NCBI GenBank assembly: GCA_014799465.1
Contig: JAAVHZ010000014.1
Location: 1 to 64,000 of the forward strand
Direction of reading: 5' to 3'
DNA length: 64,000 nucleotides
DNA from: Lachnospiraceae bacterium
GTDB lineage: Bacteria > Bacillota > Clostridia > Lachnospirales > Lachnospiraceae
The notes beneath the pieces are model-generated. The model worked only from the letters and a program-made list of their open reading frames with translations. It ran no database searches and had not been told where the DNA came from. Positions within the stretch are counted from its first letter, which is position 1. Each line of letters begins with the position of its first letter. Below are positions 8,893-17,887 of the stretch, piece by piece. The position numbers and the translations under genes are program-made.

Positions 8893-9696
8893 TTAATTTC
8901 CCGTACTTTTATAATTCTTAACACTGATTCTCCAAAATACATAGGCTGCCATATATATTACAATTCCTACAACCGGTGCAATATACAAATATATTTCCGG
9001 ATATTCCTCCATATCAGGTTTTCTTAACAGATATTGTGCCGGAAAATAATTTACAAAGGCAAATGGCACAACATAAATCATAATTACCTGAATCAGCTTA
9101 TTATAAATACTGATTGGATAGCCGGCAAACCTGCGCATATTCCAATAAAATATATCCCTTATGCTGTTAGTCTCTACAAAATAAAAGCTAAGAGAACTGA
9201 ATATTATAAACATTCCTCCCTGAATAAGTACACCGCCCACAACAGTAGTTATATAGTAAATAACCGTAAGAAAATCCCAGTGTATTCCAACTCTTCCTGC
9301 TGACACTACGAAAAGAACCAGTCCCAGCATTCCATGACCACATGCCGCAATAACATCGGCATTATTTGATATTAACTGAAACAAAAGCCCTCTCGGTCTT
9401 ACCATAAGCCGGTCAAATCTCCCCTCACGAATCATACATGAGAAGTCTCTCAAATCAGCAAACAAGACCACTATAATACTGTATGTAATAAATAAAAGGC
9501 TGAATAAAAACAACATTTCATCCACATTCCATTCATTAATACAATCAAACTTCATCAATGCAAGATAAATCACAATAATACCTGTTGCCTCTCTCAAAAA
9601 CACCGCCAATGTTGCAACAAAGCTGTCTGCCCTATACTGAAGTTTTGCTAATATACTCATTTTTAATGACTGCAAGGCAATTCTTAATTCGCCCAT
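8893..9696 (-). CDS. ABC-2 type exporter permease (second subunit)
   Basis: A 267-residue membrane protein with six predicted hydrophobic segments, of the paired ABC-2 permease class (PF06182-like). It starts at ATG 9696, preceded six bases upstream by AAGGAGG; the longer frame to 9741 lies inside the upstream gene. With the 9699-10487 permease it should form a heteromeric export channel powered by the upstream ATPases. The cargo is unknown; relatives export drugs, lipids or peptides. It is the last gene of the transporter set. Confidence 0.85.
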   Translation of the reverse strand: MGELRIALQSLKMSILAKLQYRADSFVATLAVFLREATGIIVIYLALMKFDCINEWNVDEMLFLFSLLFITYSIIVVLFADLRDFSCMIREGRFDRLMVRPRGLLFQLISNNADVIAACGHGMLGLVLFVVSAGRVGIHWDFLTVIYYITTVVGGVLIQGGMFIIFSSLSFYFVETNSIRDIFYWNMRRFAGYPISIYNKLIQVIMIYVVPFAFVNYFPAQYLLRKPDMEEYPEIYLYIAPVVGIVIYMAAYVFWRISVKNYKSTGN

Positions 9697-9698
9697 AA

Positions 9699-10487
9699 TC
9701 AACCTCCTTGAACTACTAATTTGCGGACACCATTTTTCCAAAACAGATTACCAATCAAATATAATACAGCAATCCAAAATATCTGTACCACCATTCCATA
9801 AAATATGTCTTTTCCGGTCATTTCACCAAGATAAATTCTTACCGGCGTAAAATAAATAGATTCAAATGGTGTATATGATACAATCTTTCTTAGTATGGAT
9901 GGCATAAACCATATTGGCAGCATTGTTCCTGACAATATATTTACAAATACATTCTTTATAGTTACTATTCCCCACACACTAAACAACCAGAAACACCATG
10001 TCTGTACAATAAAGCTAATCATCCACAAAACCAGATATCCAAGAGCCACACTGATTATCATCAATATAATACTTAATATACTTTTAGGGGCACAAAAATC
10101 AATAAAAAATATACTAAATAATAGTGCAGGTACGAAATTAAAAATGATTTTAAAAATACTGTCCCCAATATTCTCTGATAACATCCGCAGCTTAAAATTA
10201 ACAGGTTTTAAAAATTCATTAGTAATACTTCCGTCATGCAGCTTGTTCTGGAGAAACATTTCATCAAAATCAAATGCACCGGAAAGTCCCAGAGAAATAA
10301 CAAAATTCGTAGCAACCATACTAAATGTAATGCCGTCAATACTGTCCGCCTCTCCATACAGAGCTTTATATATAAGGCAGAATACTATAATGGTTATAAC
10401 CGTGTTTATTATTCCCATAAAGAAGTCCAGCCTGTATGTCAACCGGTTCTGAAACTTTTTAAATGCAAATTCTAAATATACTCTCAT
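9699..10487 (-). CDS. ABC-2 type exporter permease (first subunit)
   Basis: A 262-residue membrane protein with six hydrophobic segments and an amphipathic N-terminus (YLEFAFKKFQNRLTYR) typical of the PF06182 ABC-2 family. Its ATG overlaps the stop of the ATPase gene (ATGA overlap), which indicates translational coupling. It pairs with the next permease two bases downstream. Function: transmembrane half of an exporter whose substrate cannot be read from sequence. Confidence 0.86.
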   Translation of the reverse strand: MRVYLEFAFKKFQNRLTYRLDFFMGIINTVITIIVFCLIYKALYGEADSIDGITFSMVATNFVISLGLSGAFDFDEMFLQNKLHDGSITNEFLKPVNFKLRMLSENIGDSIFKIIFNFVPALLFSIFFIDFCAPKSILSIILMIISVALGYLVLWMISFIVQTWCFWLFSVWGIVTIKNVFVNILSGTMLPIWFMPSILRKIVSYTPFESIYFTPVRIYLGEMTGKDIFYGMVVQIFWIAVLYLIGNLFWKNGVRKLVVQGG

Positions 10488-11419
10488 GAAACACGAATAC
10501 CTCCTTCGTAAATATCACGTATAATTCCGTCTATTTCAGGCTCACAAATAGATATATCCCTTATGTCAAACTTTGAAAATAATCTCTCCATCACCTCATT
10601 CATAGGTGTTTTATTTACATCAAATGTATACTTTTCCTTCTTTCCGTTTTCGAGCAGAATTTCAATGCTCTTTAAAGCCGCATATTGATTCTTTATCTGT
10701 TCCACGCTGCCATCATAGATTTTCCTTCCTTCATCTATGATAATAAGTCTTGTGCACACTTTCTCAATGTCCTGCATATCATGAGTTGTAAATATCATAG
10801 TTGTATTTTCCATTTCATTCATATATTTAACAAATTCCCTGATTTTTTCTTTTGCAACTACATCAAGCCCCATGGTTGGCTCATCAAAAAACACGATTTT
10901 AGGAGAATGTAAAAGTGCCGCAACAATATCTCCACGCATCCTCTGCCCCAATGATAACTGTCTTACAGGCTGATTCAGAAATCCCTGCATATCCAGAAGT
11001 TCTGTAAATTTCTGAAGATTTTTATCATACTTCTGTTGTGGTATTTTATATATGTATTTTAAAAGCTCAAAACTTTCAATAAGCGGCAAGTCCCAGTTTA
11101 ACTGTGACTTTTGTCCAAATACCACTCCTATATTTTTTACAAATGTTTTCCTTTGTTTGTAAGGGATGAATCCGTCAATTACCACCTCTCCCTCATCAGG
11201 ATACAGGATTCCTGAAAGCATTTTTATTGTTGTAGACTTTCCCGCACCATTCGGACCTATAAATCCAACTATTTCCCCTTCTTTTATAGAAAAACTAATA
11301 TCATCAACTGCCCTTTTTAAATCATATTTTCTGCTAAATAAATGTTTTAATGATGCGGACAATCCTTTTTCACGTTTTGCAACCTTATAATATTTTTTTA
11401 CATTCTTTACTTCAATCAT
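10484..11419 (-). CDS. ABC exporter ATPase (daunorubicin-resistance/NatA-like)
   Basis: A 311-residue ATP-binding subunit: Walker A GPNGAGKST near residue 56, signature LSLGQRMRGD near 155, Walker B IVFFDEP near 177, then an accessory C-terminal region of about 90 residues. An N-terminal insert (VAKREKGLSASLKHLFSRK) before the core is seen in ATPases that pair with PF06182 permeases. The start overlaps the stop of the preceding ATPase gene and its own stop overlaps the permease start, so the set is tightly coupled. Confidence 0.92.
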   Translation of the reverse strand: MIEVKNVKKYYKVAKREKGLSASLKHLFSRKYDLKRAVDDISFSIKEGEIVGFIGPNGAGKSTTIKMLSGILYPDEGEVVIDGFIPYKQRKTFVKNIGVVFGQKSQLNWDLPLIESFELLKYIYKIPQQKYDKNLQKFTELLDMQGFLNQPVRQLSLGQRMRGDIVAALLHSPKIVFFDEPTMGLDVVAKEKIREFVKYMNEMENTTMIFTTHDMQDIEKVCTRLIIIDEGRKIYDGSVEQIKNQYAALKSIEILLENGKKEKYTFDVNKTPMNEVMERLFSKFDIRDISICEPEIDGIIRDIYEGGIRVS

Positions 11420-12333
11420 ATCTGACCTTTCCCTTCATATATTTTTTTAATTGTATCTTCCAGATTAGGCTCTCTAAGCTTAATATTTTTAATTACACAT
11501 CTGTCTGTAATATGTCTTATAATTGCAGCAGTCTCGACTTTCTGTTTCTGAAATTTTATTGACAGAATATTATTATCCATAACATATTTTTCAACAGGCA
11601 AATCCTCCATATCAGGAAACGCTCCATCAATCTCAAAGTCAATACTATATTCTGGTGCAAATTCTTTCATTATTTCTTCCACGCTGCCATCATATATGCT
11701 TGTTCCATTATCTATTAAAATTATACGGTCACATAACTTCTCAACCTCAACAAGATTATGGCTTGTGTATATTATAGTTGTTTTCCTGTTTTCTTTAAGT
11801 TCATTAATCACTGACATAACTCTTTCCTTAACTGATACATCAAGACCAATCATTGCTTCATCAAGAAACAGGATTTCAGGCTCCGGTAAAAGTGCATATA
11901 CAAGTTCACTTCTGGCTTTCTGACCTAATGAAAGATGATGTACAGATTTATAAAGACAATCTTTTATATCAAAAATATCTGTCAACATACCAAGCCGTAC
12001 TGTAAAATCATGTTTGCCCATTCCATACATTTTCCTACAGTTATCAAATGAATAAATTAATTTCATGTCACTCCACAACTGCGACTTTGTTCCTGAAACA
12101 TAAGCAAGTTTTTTAAGTGTAGCATAATCCTTTAATGTATCCTTACAATCACTAATCCGTATAAAGCCGCAATCTGCCTTCAGTATTCCTGACATCATAT
12201 TCAGAAGAGTTGTCTTACCTGCTCCATTCTTACCTATAATGCCTGCACATTCAAATGGTGCAATATGAAAACTTATATTATCAACAACCTTTTTATTACC
12301 TAATGTTTTACTTACATTTTTAACCACAATCAT
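11416..12333 (-). CDS. ABC transporter ATPase, second copy of the exporter set
   Basis: A 305-residue ATPase with Walker A GKNGAGKTT, signature LSLGQKARSE and Walker B ILFLDEA followed by MIGLDV; the usual DEPT is DEAM here. It differs clearly from the next ATPase, so the exporter probably runs on a heterodimeric nucleotide-binding pair with two distinct permeases. It follows the two-component genes after an attenuator-like hairpin. Export of a peptide or drug controlled by the LytTR system is a reasonable inference. Confidence 0.9.
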   Translation of the reverse strand: MIVVKNVSKTLGNKKVVDNISFHIAPFECAGIIGKNGAGKTTLLNMMSGILKADCGFIRISDCKDTLKDYATLKKLAYVSGTKSQLWSDMKLIYSFDNCRKMYGMGKHDFTVRLGMLTDIFDIKDCLYKSVHHLSLGQKARSELVYALLPEPEILFLDEAMIGLDVSVKERVMSVINELKENRKTTIIYTSHNLVEVEKLCDRIILIDNGTSIYDGSVEEIMKEFAPEYSIDFEIDGAFPDMEDLPVEKYVMDNNILSIKFQKQKVETAAIIRHITDRCVIKNIKLREPNLEDTIKKIYEGKGQI

Positions 12334-12377
12334 TATGCCTCACTCCATTCTGATATTTAGATTTTTAACAAAAAAAT

Positions 12378-12402
12378 ATCCCATAGTCAACGACTCTGGG
12401 AT
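12378..12402 (-). terminator. Intrinsic terminator/attenuator between kinase and ABC genes
   Basis: Transcribed from the minus strand this gives an 11-bp stem with one mismatch (ATCCCAgAGTC / GACTaTGGGAT, 3-nt loop) followed by seven U. It sits 10 bp after the kinase stop. No clear promoter follows it before the ATPase at 12333, so it may act as a partial terminator that lowers transporter expression. Confidence 0.75.
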
Positions 12403-12412
12403 AAACAGCATT

Positions 12413-13189
12413 TCAGCAGGGATAAACAACATTTATCACAAAACATTTCCTTTCTTCATAAATGTCCGTCATCCCATTATATTTTCCTGTTATCTTTTTA
12501 ATCTGCATCATTCCAAATCCATGCCCGGCTCCATCTTTAGTGGATTTGAACTCCGGATTCCCTTCAAGCACTGAACTGTCAATACTGTTCTTAACTACTA
12601 TTGAATCAAATCCTTTTTGATTTGATATTATTACTTCCATTTTCTTTTCCTTTGACTGAACTGCTGCCTCAATTGCATTATCCAATAAATTATTCAGCAA
12701 AGAAGAAAAATCCACACTATCCATATATTCAAAAGCCAGATTTTCAATCTCAGCCTTAACCTTAATTCCCATATCTTTTGCTTTTGAAAATTTATTGTTC
12801 AGAATATAATTCATCAACGAATTTCCCACATTTATATAAGTATACATCTTATTAAGATTATCAAGTATTTTACTTGTATAATCTTTTGCCTCTTCTGTTT
12901 TTCCCTCCTCAAGATAGGAAAGAATTACCAGACTGTGATTCTTCATATCATGTTTTAACATCCTGCTCTGAACCTGAATTTTCTTAATCTCTCCAGACAT
13001 ATCCTGCTGCTCTGAATACTTTTTTTTCATATCCAAAAGAGTTTTTTCCATATCAAGATTCTGTGCCACATATTTAGTAAGCTGCCTGTCTTTTTCAATC
13101 TCCTGATTTTCTATATATTTCCTCTTCCTATATTCCCTTAGCCACATAAAAGTAACCACAACACACATTACTATAAAAAAATAAATCAT
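12413..13189 (-). CDS. GHKL sensor histidine kinase paired with LytTR regulator
   Basis: A 258-residue kinase with a single N-terminal membrane helix, a long coiled coil, an H-box MLKHDMKNHSLV, an N-box LLDNAIEAA and a G-box GHGFGMMQI. I start it at ATG 13189, which has GAAGG eight bases upstream; a TTG at 13204 overlapping the regulator stop is the alternative. With one membrane helix and almost no extracellular part it cannot sense by a large external domain, so it may take its signal from the adjacent transporter. Confidence 0.85.
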   Translation of the reverse strand: MIYFFIVMCVVVTFMWLREYRKRKYIENQEIEKDRQLTKYVAQNLDMEKTLLDMKKKYSEQQDMSGEIKKIQVQSRMLKHDMKNHSLVILSYLEEGKTEEAKDYTSKILDNLNKMYTYINVGNSLMNYILNNKFSKAKDMGIKVKAEIENLAFEYMDSVDFSSLLNNLLDNAIEAAVQSKEKKMEVIISNQKGFDSIVVKNSIDSSVLEGNPEFKSTKDGAGHGFGMMQIKKITGKYNGMTDIYEERKCFVINVVYPC

Positions 13190-13200
13190 CCATACAACCT

Positions 13201-13908
13201 TCAATCTCGTCTCATATTTTCTAATATCTTTTGTCTCACTTCTTTTTCATAGCTCCTGCCAATGGGTATGATTTTTCCGTCAGTAAGTTCTGCCTCGCTG
13301 CTTCTAACTCTGCTTATGTATTTTGTATTTATAAGATATCCTTTATGGCATCTGACAAATTTCTTCCCTGTCAGTTCCTTTTCTATATTCGCTAATGTAT
13401 CTCTATATTTTTCATTTCCATTAACAGTATATATATTAATATAATTTCCTTCAGATTCAACATAACAAATATCATCAATACATATTTTTACAACTTCCTG
13501 TCCCTTTTTTATAATCAGTTCTTCTCTTAAATAAAATAGTTCCTTTACTAATTGTCCGATTACCGCATCCACCTCTTCATCAAAATATGATTTTCTGATA
13601 AATGCAAATGGTCTGTAGGCAAAAGTCTGATATACCAATGCATCATAGCTGGTCACAAATACCAGCAAAGTTTTCAGTCCTCTGTCCCTTATCATTCCTG
13701 CAATATCCATTCCGCCAAAATAAGGCATATCAATATCAAGGAACAAAATGTCAATATGCCGGTTTTCTAACATCTCAACAAGTTCCCTTGCATCTGTCAA
13801 TGGTGTATAATGGGACGAAACGGATAATTGTTCAAACCCTGACCTGACTTTTTCAGTTATCTTGTCTAATATTTCTTTCTCATCATCACAAATTACTATA
13901 TGATACAT
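13201..13908 (-). CDS. LytTR-family response regulator
   Basis: A 235-residue regulator: receiver domain (acidic pair Asp8-Asp9, phosphoacceptor Asp58 in LFLDIDMP) and a C-terminal LytTR DNA-binding domain (about 135-235, with YVESEGNYINIYT and FVRCHKGYLIN). ATG 13908 is chosen because AGGG lies eight bases upstream; the GTG at 13917 has no proper site. It is encoded directly before its GHKL kinase and before the exporter genes, so control of that exporter is likely. The chemoreceptor promoter repeats near 8.86 kb are a second candidate target. Confidence 0.92.
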   Translation of the reverse strand: MYHIVICDDEKEILDKITEKVRSGFEQLSVSSHYTPLTDARELVEMLENRHIDILFLDIDMPYFGGMDIAGMIRDRGLKTLLVFVTSYDALVYQTFAYRPFAFIRKSYFDEEVDAVIGQLVKELFYLREELIIKKGQEVVKICIDDICYVESEGNYINIYTVNGNEKYRDTLANIEKELTGKKFVRCHKGYLINTKYISRVRSSEAELTDGKIIPIGRSYEKEVRQKILENMRRD

Positions 13909-13925
13909 TCCTGTCACCCTGATAA

Positions 13926-14732
13926 TTACATAAATTTATTATTTCTAAGCCATTGTACTGACTGTTTTAATGATTCCACCGTTTTGGTTTCTATAACGCA
14001 TCTGCATTTATGTTCTGATGCAGTCTGTAGTCTTTCGGCAATATTAATCTCTCCACTGCCTAAAGTCAAATGGTTCTTTTTACCTGCTGCATCATGGATA
14101 TGAAAATGACATAGTTTTTCTGCATTTCCTTTAATAAACTCTTCATCAATATTTCCACATTCGTGTGAATGTCCTATATCCCATGTAAGTGCAAACACAT
14201 CACTTTCAAGCAGTAAACAAACTGCTTCCTTCTCATAATCTCTGAATCCGTCAGTGTTTTCCACGCATATTTTTATGCTGTCACCACACATTTCTTCACA
14301 CATTTTTCTAAACTCTTTAAAAGAATGCATATATTCCTTATTATACTCTTCAAATAATTGAACCCTCTTATCCGGCAGAGTAAAATATACACCATGATTC
14401 ATATGCATATTTATTACAGGCACATGTAACTTACCTGCTGCCTCTATGGTTCTTGCTGCTGTCCTCATGTAAGCATCTGCCACCAGTCTGTTAAAATCTG
14501 ATATATTGAAATTTTCATCAAGATGAATTGTAAAATAAATATTATATTTTTCCGCCATATTCATAAAGTATTGTATACCTTCCAGCTTTTCTGTCTGATA
14601 ATCCGGAAGATTCATGTTTAATTCCACAAAGCTCAATCCTAATTCTGAACAAAGCGATGCAGTTTCTTCCAAATTCTTATTTTCAATTAATGTAGGCATT
14701 CCAAAATCTTTTATACCATCAAATCTGTTCAT
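13926..14732 (-). CDS. Sugar phosphate isomerase/epimerase-like TIM-barrel protein
   Basis: A 268-residue AP-endonuclease-2/xylose-isomerase-like TIM barrel. Candidate metal-site residues are recognisable: INMHMNHG, ENTDGF, DIGHSH and FHIHDA, in family order. Members isomerise or epimerise sugars and related keto-acids; some are nucleases. The GGGAGG site lies eight bases before ATG. It leads the two-component/exporter cluster with an 18-bp gap to the regulator, but no functional link is evident. Confidence 0.85.
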   Translation of the reverse strand: MNRFDGIKDFGMPTLIENKNLEETASLCSELGLSFVELNMNLPDYQTEKLEGIQYFMNMAEKYNIYFTIHLDENFNISDFNRLVADAYMRTAARTIEAAGKLHVPVINMHMNHGVYFTLPDKRVQLFEEYNKEYMHSFKEFRKMCEEMCGDSIKICVENTDGFRDYEKEAVCLLLESDVFALTWDIGHSHECGNIDEEFIKGNAEKLCHFHIHDAAGKKNHLTLGSGEINIAERLQTASEHKCRCVIETKTVESLKQSVQWLRNNKFM

Positions 14733-14762
14733 GTCTTTTACCTCCCTGTATCAAGACCTGAT

Positions 14763-15695
14763 TTATATATTTAACCGCATTTGTCCATCATAATAAGATG
14801 ATTGTACTGCATCCTTTATAATATCGCCTTCCTCCCATGTCCCAATTAAGAACGAAGACTTGGGATTATGAAGTTTCATATTTTTTACAACTATATCCCT
14901 ATCATAATTTGCATAACAATATATACAGCCATGACCACATGTATTGTACATGCCTATATCATTACCCAGAAGGCAATTACAGTCACTTCTTGCAGATTTC
15001 CTTGACTTAGGAACTTTTAAAGTTGCACCGACAGCCCGTTCTATAATCTCTTTTGTCATGCATCCCGATATATCTATTCCATACTTTGCAGCTTCTGTTC
15101 CCTCACAGCAGGTACGTATAATAATACCATATTTTCTGCCAATCTCTGAAAATTTCTTTTCAATAATTTCACGCTCATTTATATTCACTTCTCTTACAGA
15201 CGGAAAGTTCCTTTTTGTTTTTGCATATAAATCAATAAAACTGATTACACAGTTATCAGTATATCCGTTAAGATTTCTGCAAATTTTCTCAAACTCTGTA
15301 ATATGAAATTCCAAATTATATTTTTCTGTAATGAAAATCGGATCATATCTTAAACTTATGGCTTTTATCCCTACAATGTCTGATAACTGCTTAAATGTAT
15401 CCATAACTCTATTTTTATCCGGTACAAATGGCTCAATATCTTTTTCATATGGGGTTATCGTTACGAACCAGAACTGATTAAACCGGCTTATTTCTTCTAT
15501 CCTGTCCAACATAGGCTGCGGATTTTTTGTGCAGAATACAATGCAATCTACAACATCAGTATTTATCTTATACTTAAGTACCTGATTCGGATAATATGGA
15601 TTTCTTGTAAGAACAAAACCTTCTTTTATCCTGTTATAAAACCAATCACTAAAAAATGCCGGTATATCAGTTCTGCTGCCCGTATTGATAATCAT
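14763..15695 (-). CDS. DUF1848 family protein with C-terminal cysteine cluster
   Basis: A 310-residue protein matching DUF1848: start INTGSRTDIPAF, then FCTKNP and RYDPIF blocks, and a cysteine-rich tail (DCNCLLGNDIG, CGHGCIYCYAN) suited to bind an Fe-S cluster in a radical-SAM-like way. The biochemical role of the family is unknown; it is sometimes linked to DNA photolyase or repair genes. It is separate from the TIM-barrel gene by 30 bp and could share its transcript. Confidence 0.83.
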   Translation of the reverse strand: MIINTGSRTDIPAFFSDWFYNRIKEGFVLTRNPYYPNQVLKYKINTDVVDCIVFCTKNPQPMLDRIEEISRFNQFWFVTITPYEKDIEPFVPDKNRVMDTFKQLSDIVGIKAISLRYDPIFITEKYNLEFHITEFEKICRNLNGYTDNCVISFIDLYAKTKRNFPSVREVNINEREIIEKKFSEIGRKYGIIIRTCCEGTEAAKYGIDISGCMTKEIIERAVGATLKVPKSRKSARSDCNCLLGNDIGMYNTCGHGCIYCYANYDRDIVVKNMKLHNPKSSFLIGTWEEGDIIKDAVQSSYYDGQMRLNI

Positions 15696-15719
15696 TCGTT
15701 CTATACTCTTCCTTTCGTT

Positions 15720-16415
15720 TTAGAAATTATGCCAGTCATGCGGTGCCAGATTTTCATCAAACTCCTCGTATGCACTGCAAAAGAAATTATATCCCCAGCC
15801 ATCGGAGAATTGAACCTGCAGCATACCGCCACTAAAATTTAAACCATCAGAATTTATGGATTGTATCAGCCCATCAAAGTTAAACATTGGAAATAACTTT
15901 CGTGCCAGTCCTTCCACATCTGTCTTTTCAATGCTTCCATCATTGGGAGATTCGTCAAAATCTTCACAAAGTGCATAAATTGCATTGTTCAGTTCATCAT
16001 TATCATATATTGCCTCAAAATCTTCCTCACTGTATTTGTCACGAAATTCCGGCAGTACTGCCTCATCTGTCTCCCAAAACGGATAGGCACAATCTGCAAA
16101 ATCCAGAATCAGCCGATACAAAAAATAATCATTAATCTGTTTAACATTATTTTTTATCATAAGTTCTTTGCTGTTATAGTAATCCTCCAATGCTCTAGCA
16201 ACAGAATCACCATCTTTAGGTACATTTTCAAGAACTGATTTTAATGGTTTCATCCATGAATAACCAGAATCCATATGCTTGAATGTAGTTTCTAAATCAT
16301 ATTCTATTTCAATATTTCCTTCTCCATAATCCTTGTTCTCAAATGTACCTGCAATCCCTATTGAGAAAGTTCCCTTTGCTAAAAATTTACCATCTCTGCA
16401 TATTACACTTATCAT
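15720..16415 (-). CDS. Acidic hypothetical protein
   Basis: A 231-residue soluble, strongly acidic protein with an AGGAGG site before its ATG. I do not recognise a family. Tryptophan- and aspartate-rich stretches (FADCAYPFWE, FSDGWGYNFF) and a central acidic helix region suggest a compact cytosolic fold similar in style to immunity-type proteins, but there is no motif to prove it. It lies directly upstream of DUF1848 on the same strand (25 bp). Confidence 0.6.
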   Translation of the reverse strand: MISVICRDGKFLAKGTFSIGIAGTFENKDYGEGNIEIEYDLETTFKHMDSGYSWMKPLKSVLENVPKDGDSVARALEDYYNSKELMIKNNVKQINDYFLYRLILDFADCAYPFWETDEAVLPEFRDKYSEEDFEAIYDNDELNNAIYALCEDFDESPNDGSIEKTDVEGLARKLFPMFNFDGLIQSINSDGLNFSGGMLQVQFSDGWGYNFFCSAYEEFDENLAPHDWHNF

Positions 16416-16486
16416 AGTTTACCTCCTTGATATTTTCCTAAGTGACTAATATATGTACATAGAAAACTGAGAATTTGTATAATTAT

Positions 16487-16765
16487 TTACAGTGCAGTTA
16501 TCCAAAAACATATTGCTGAAATTGCAGAAAGTGGTGTCATTATATATTTTTCCTTTTTGCTTTTGGAAATAAAATTCATAACCGTATTAAGTGAGAGATA
16601 TACTGCCATGACAATACAGATTATCTTTGTTGTATTCTCTGAAAACCATAATGGTATAAATTCTCCCATTTGCAAAATTATAACTACAAAAAATAACTGT
16701 AAAATAAGCTGTGTTACCAAAATAATCCTTAGTTTCTTAGGAAAAACTTTATATTGTCCTCCCAT
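16487..16765 (-). CDS. Small membrane protein, hypothetical
   Basis: A 92-residue protein with three hydrophobic segments (about 12-34, 42-62 and 72-90). ATG 16765 is preferred over 16786 because AGGAG lies eight bases upstream of it. No family is recognised. It stands between the acidic hypothetical gene and an acetyltransferase remnant, a region with signs of rearrangement. Confidence 0.55.
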   Translation of the reverse strand: MGGQYKVFPKKLRIILVTQLILQLFFVVIILQMGEFIPLWFSENTTKIICIVMAVYLSLNTVMNFISKSKKEKYIMTPLSAISAICFWITAL

Positions 16766-16817
16766 TGTCAATTCTCCTAATGGCAAGCCGCAAATTATAT
16801 TTTACGCTTTATTTAAC

Positions 16818-17001
16818 TCACCGATAAGATTGAAGTTTTCTCTCCATTAACCAATGGGTTTCTGTCTCATCATATTTCTTAAATCCTACTCTTTGGTAAA
16901 GATTTCTTGCAGGATTTTCTTTATATGTTTTTAAATAAATTCTAACATTTTTATTTTTTATCCTCACAAATACCGATTGTAATTTGACACAAATGCAAAA
17001 T
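16818..17001 (-). pseudogene. Remnant of a GNAT acetyltransferase (C-terminal end only)
   Basis: In the frame directly following the peptidase stop, the minus strand encodes about 60 codons ending at TGA 16818-16820 that finish with a clear GNAT motif-B end: VRIYLKTYKENPARNLYQRV followed by GFKKYDETETHWLME. There is no start codon and no N-terminal half. It is the tail of an acetyltransferase gene whose front was lost, probably when the peptidase gene arrived or by deletion. Confidence 0.75.
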
Positions 17002-17003
17002 AT

Positions 17004-17741
17004 TTACACCACACATATGCTTTTATCTTTTTCGCAAATCTGTTTTATATTTCCGTCTTGGATAAGGTATGCCGCCCCGAATAGCGTTGTCACTTTGCCT
17101 TCAACTATAAAATAACTTCCGTCTTCCAGCACATAAAATTCCCTGCCATAACTATCCTGATATGTAATATCCTCAAATAAGCGTTTACCATCTAAAATAT
17201 CATCTTTTATATCCTGATAGTGTGGTAAAATCATTAATTTTGTAATTCCCAATCCTGATAAAAATCTTTTGTATTCCTTGTCAACACTTTCACCTTCCAA
17301 CTCTGGCTGTGCATATACAACCTCTGCACTGTTCATTGTTCCGGCACTAATACCAATTAAAATTCCATCAAAATTGAGGATACTTTCTTTTAAACGGATT
17401 CTTTCAAAAAATTTATTTTGTGTCGGAACATGTCCACCGGCAAGTATAAGTACATCATAATCGGCAATTTCATCCACAAGTTTTTCATTTCTTTTATCAC
17501 ATATAAGTATTTGACCAATTGATAATCCGCTCATTGGAAATGATACCTTAAAAATATTCAATATACTATCATTTATTTCTATATCGCCTGCGTCTGCACT
17601 TATTATCAATACTTTTGAGTTGTCTTTCCAATGTTTTTTCAAACTGTCTAATAAACCATTCTCTGTACTTAACTGCGTGGGTACTCTTGTTCCGTTCTCT
17701 TTGTAAGAGCCTCCTATATTGCTTGTTAAATATGCAATCAT
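17004..17741 (-). CDS. Peptidase E-like protein (family S51)
   Basis: A 245-residue protein of the peptidase S51/class-I-glutamine-amidotransferase-like fold. Ser132 in GISAGTMNS is the predicted nucleophile, and LILAGGHVPTQN (98-109) is the conserved oxyanion-loop block; HYQD near 190 supplies the likely histidine. Family members cleave Asp-X dipeptides. AAGGAG precedes the ATG by six bases. Both sides carry gene fragments (acetyltransferase downstream, transposase upstream), so it may have been moved here. Confidence 0.85.
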   Translation of the reverse strand: MIAYLTSNIGGSYKENGTRVPTQLSTENGLLDSLKKHWKDNSKVLIISADAGDIEINDSILNIFKVSFPMSGLSIGQILICDKRNEKLVDEIADYDVLILAGGHVPTQNKFFERIRLKESILNFDGILIGISAGTMNSAEVVYAQPELEGESVDKEYKRFLSGLGITKLMILPHYQDIKDDILDGKRLFEDITYQDSYGREFYVLEDGSYFIVEGKVTTLFGAAYLIQDGNIKQICEKDKSICVV

Positions 17742-17844
17742 TATATTCTCCTTGGTTATATTCCCTGATAAGCTTTGAAGTTTCGACTATATTGTGAACA
17801 TTTGCAGAAGTACCGGTAATAGTATGCACATACCTACTGCCCAA
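17742..17844 (-). pseudogene. Fragment of an IS5-type transposase
   Basis: About 34 codons, starting after an in-frame TGA, read RYVHTITGTSANVHNIVET and then SKLIRE, resembling the VHxVxxTAANVHD block of IS5-superfamily transposases. No terminal inverted repeats or catalytic DDE are left. It ends against the ribosome binding site of the peptidase gene. Confidence 0.5.
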
Positions 17845-17887
17845 TCAGACTATGATATAATCTGATTCATAGACTTCATGTTATACC

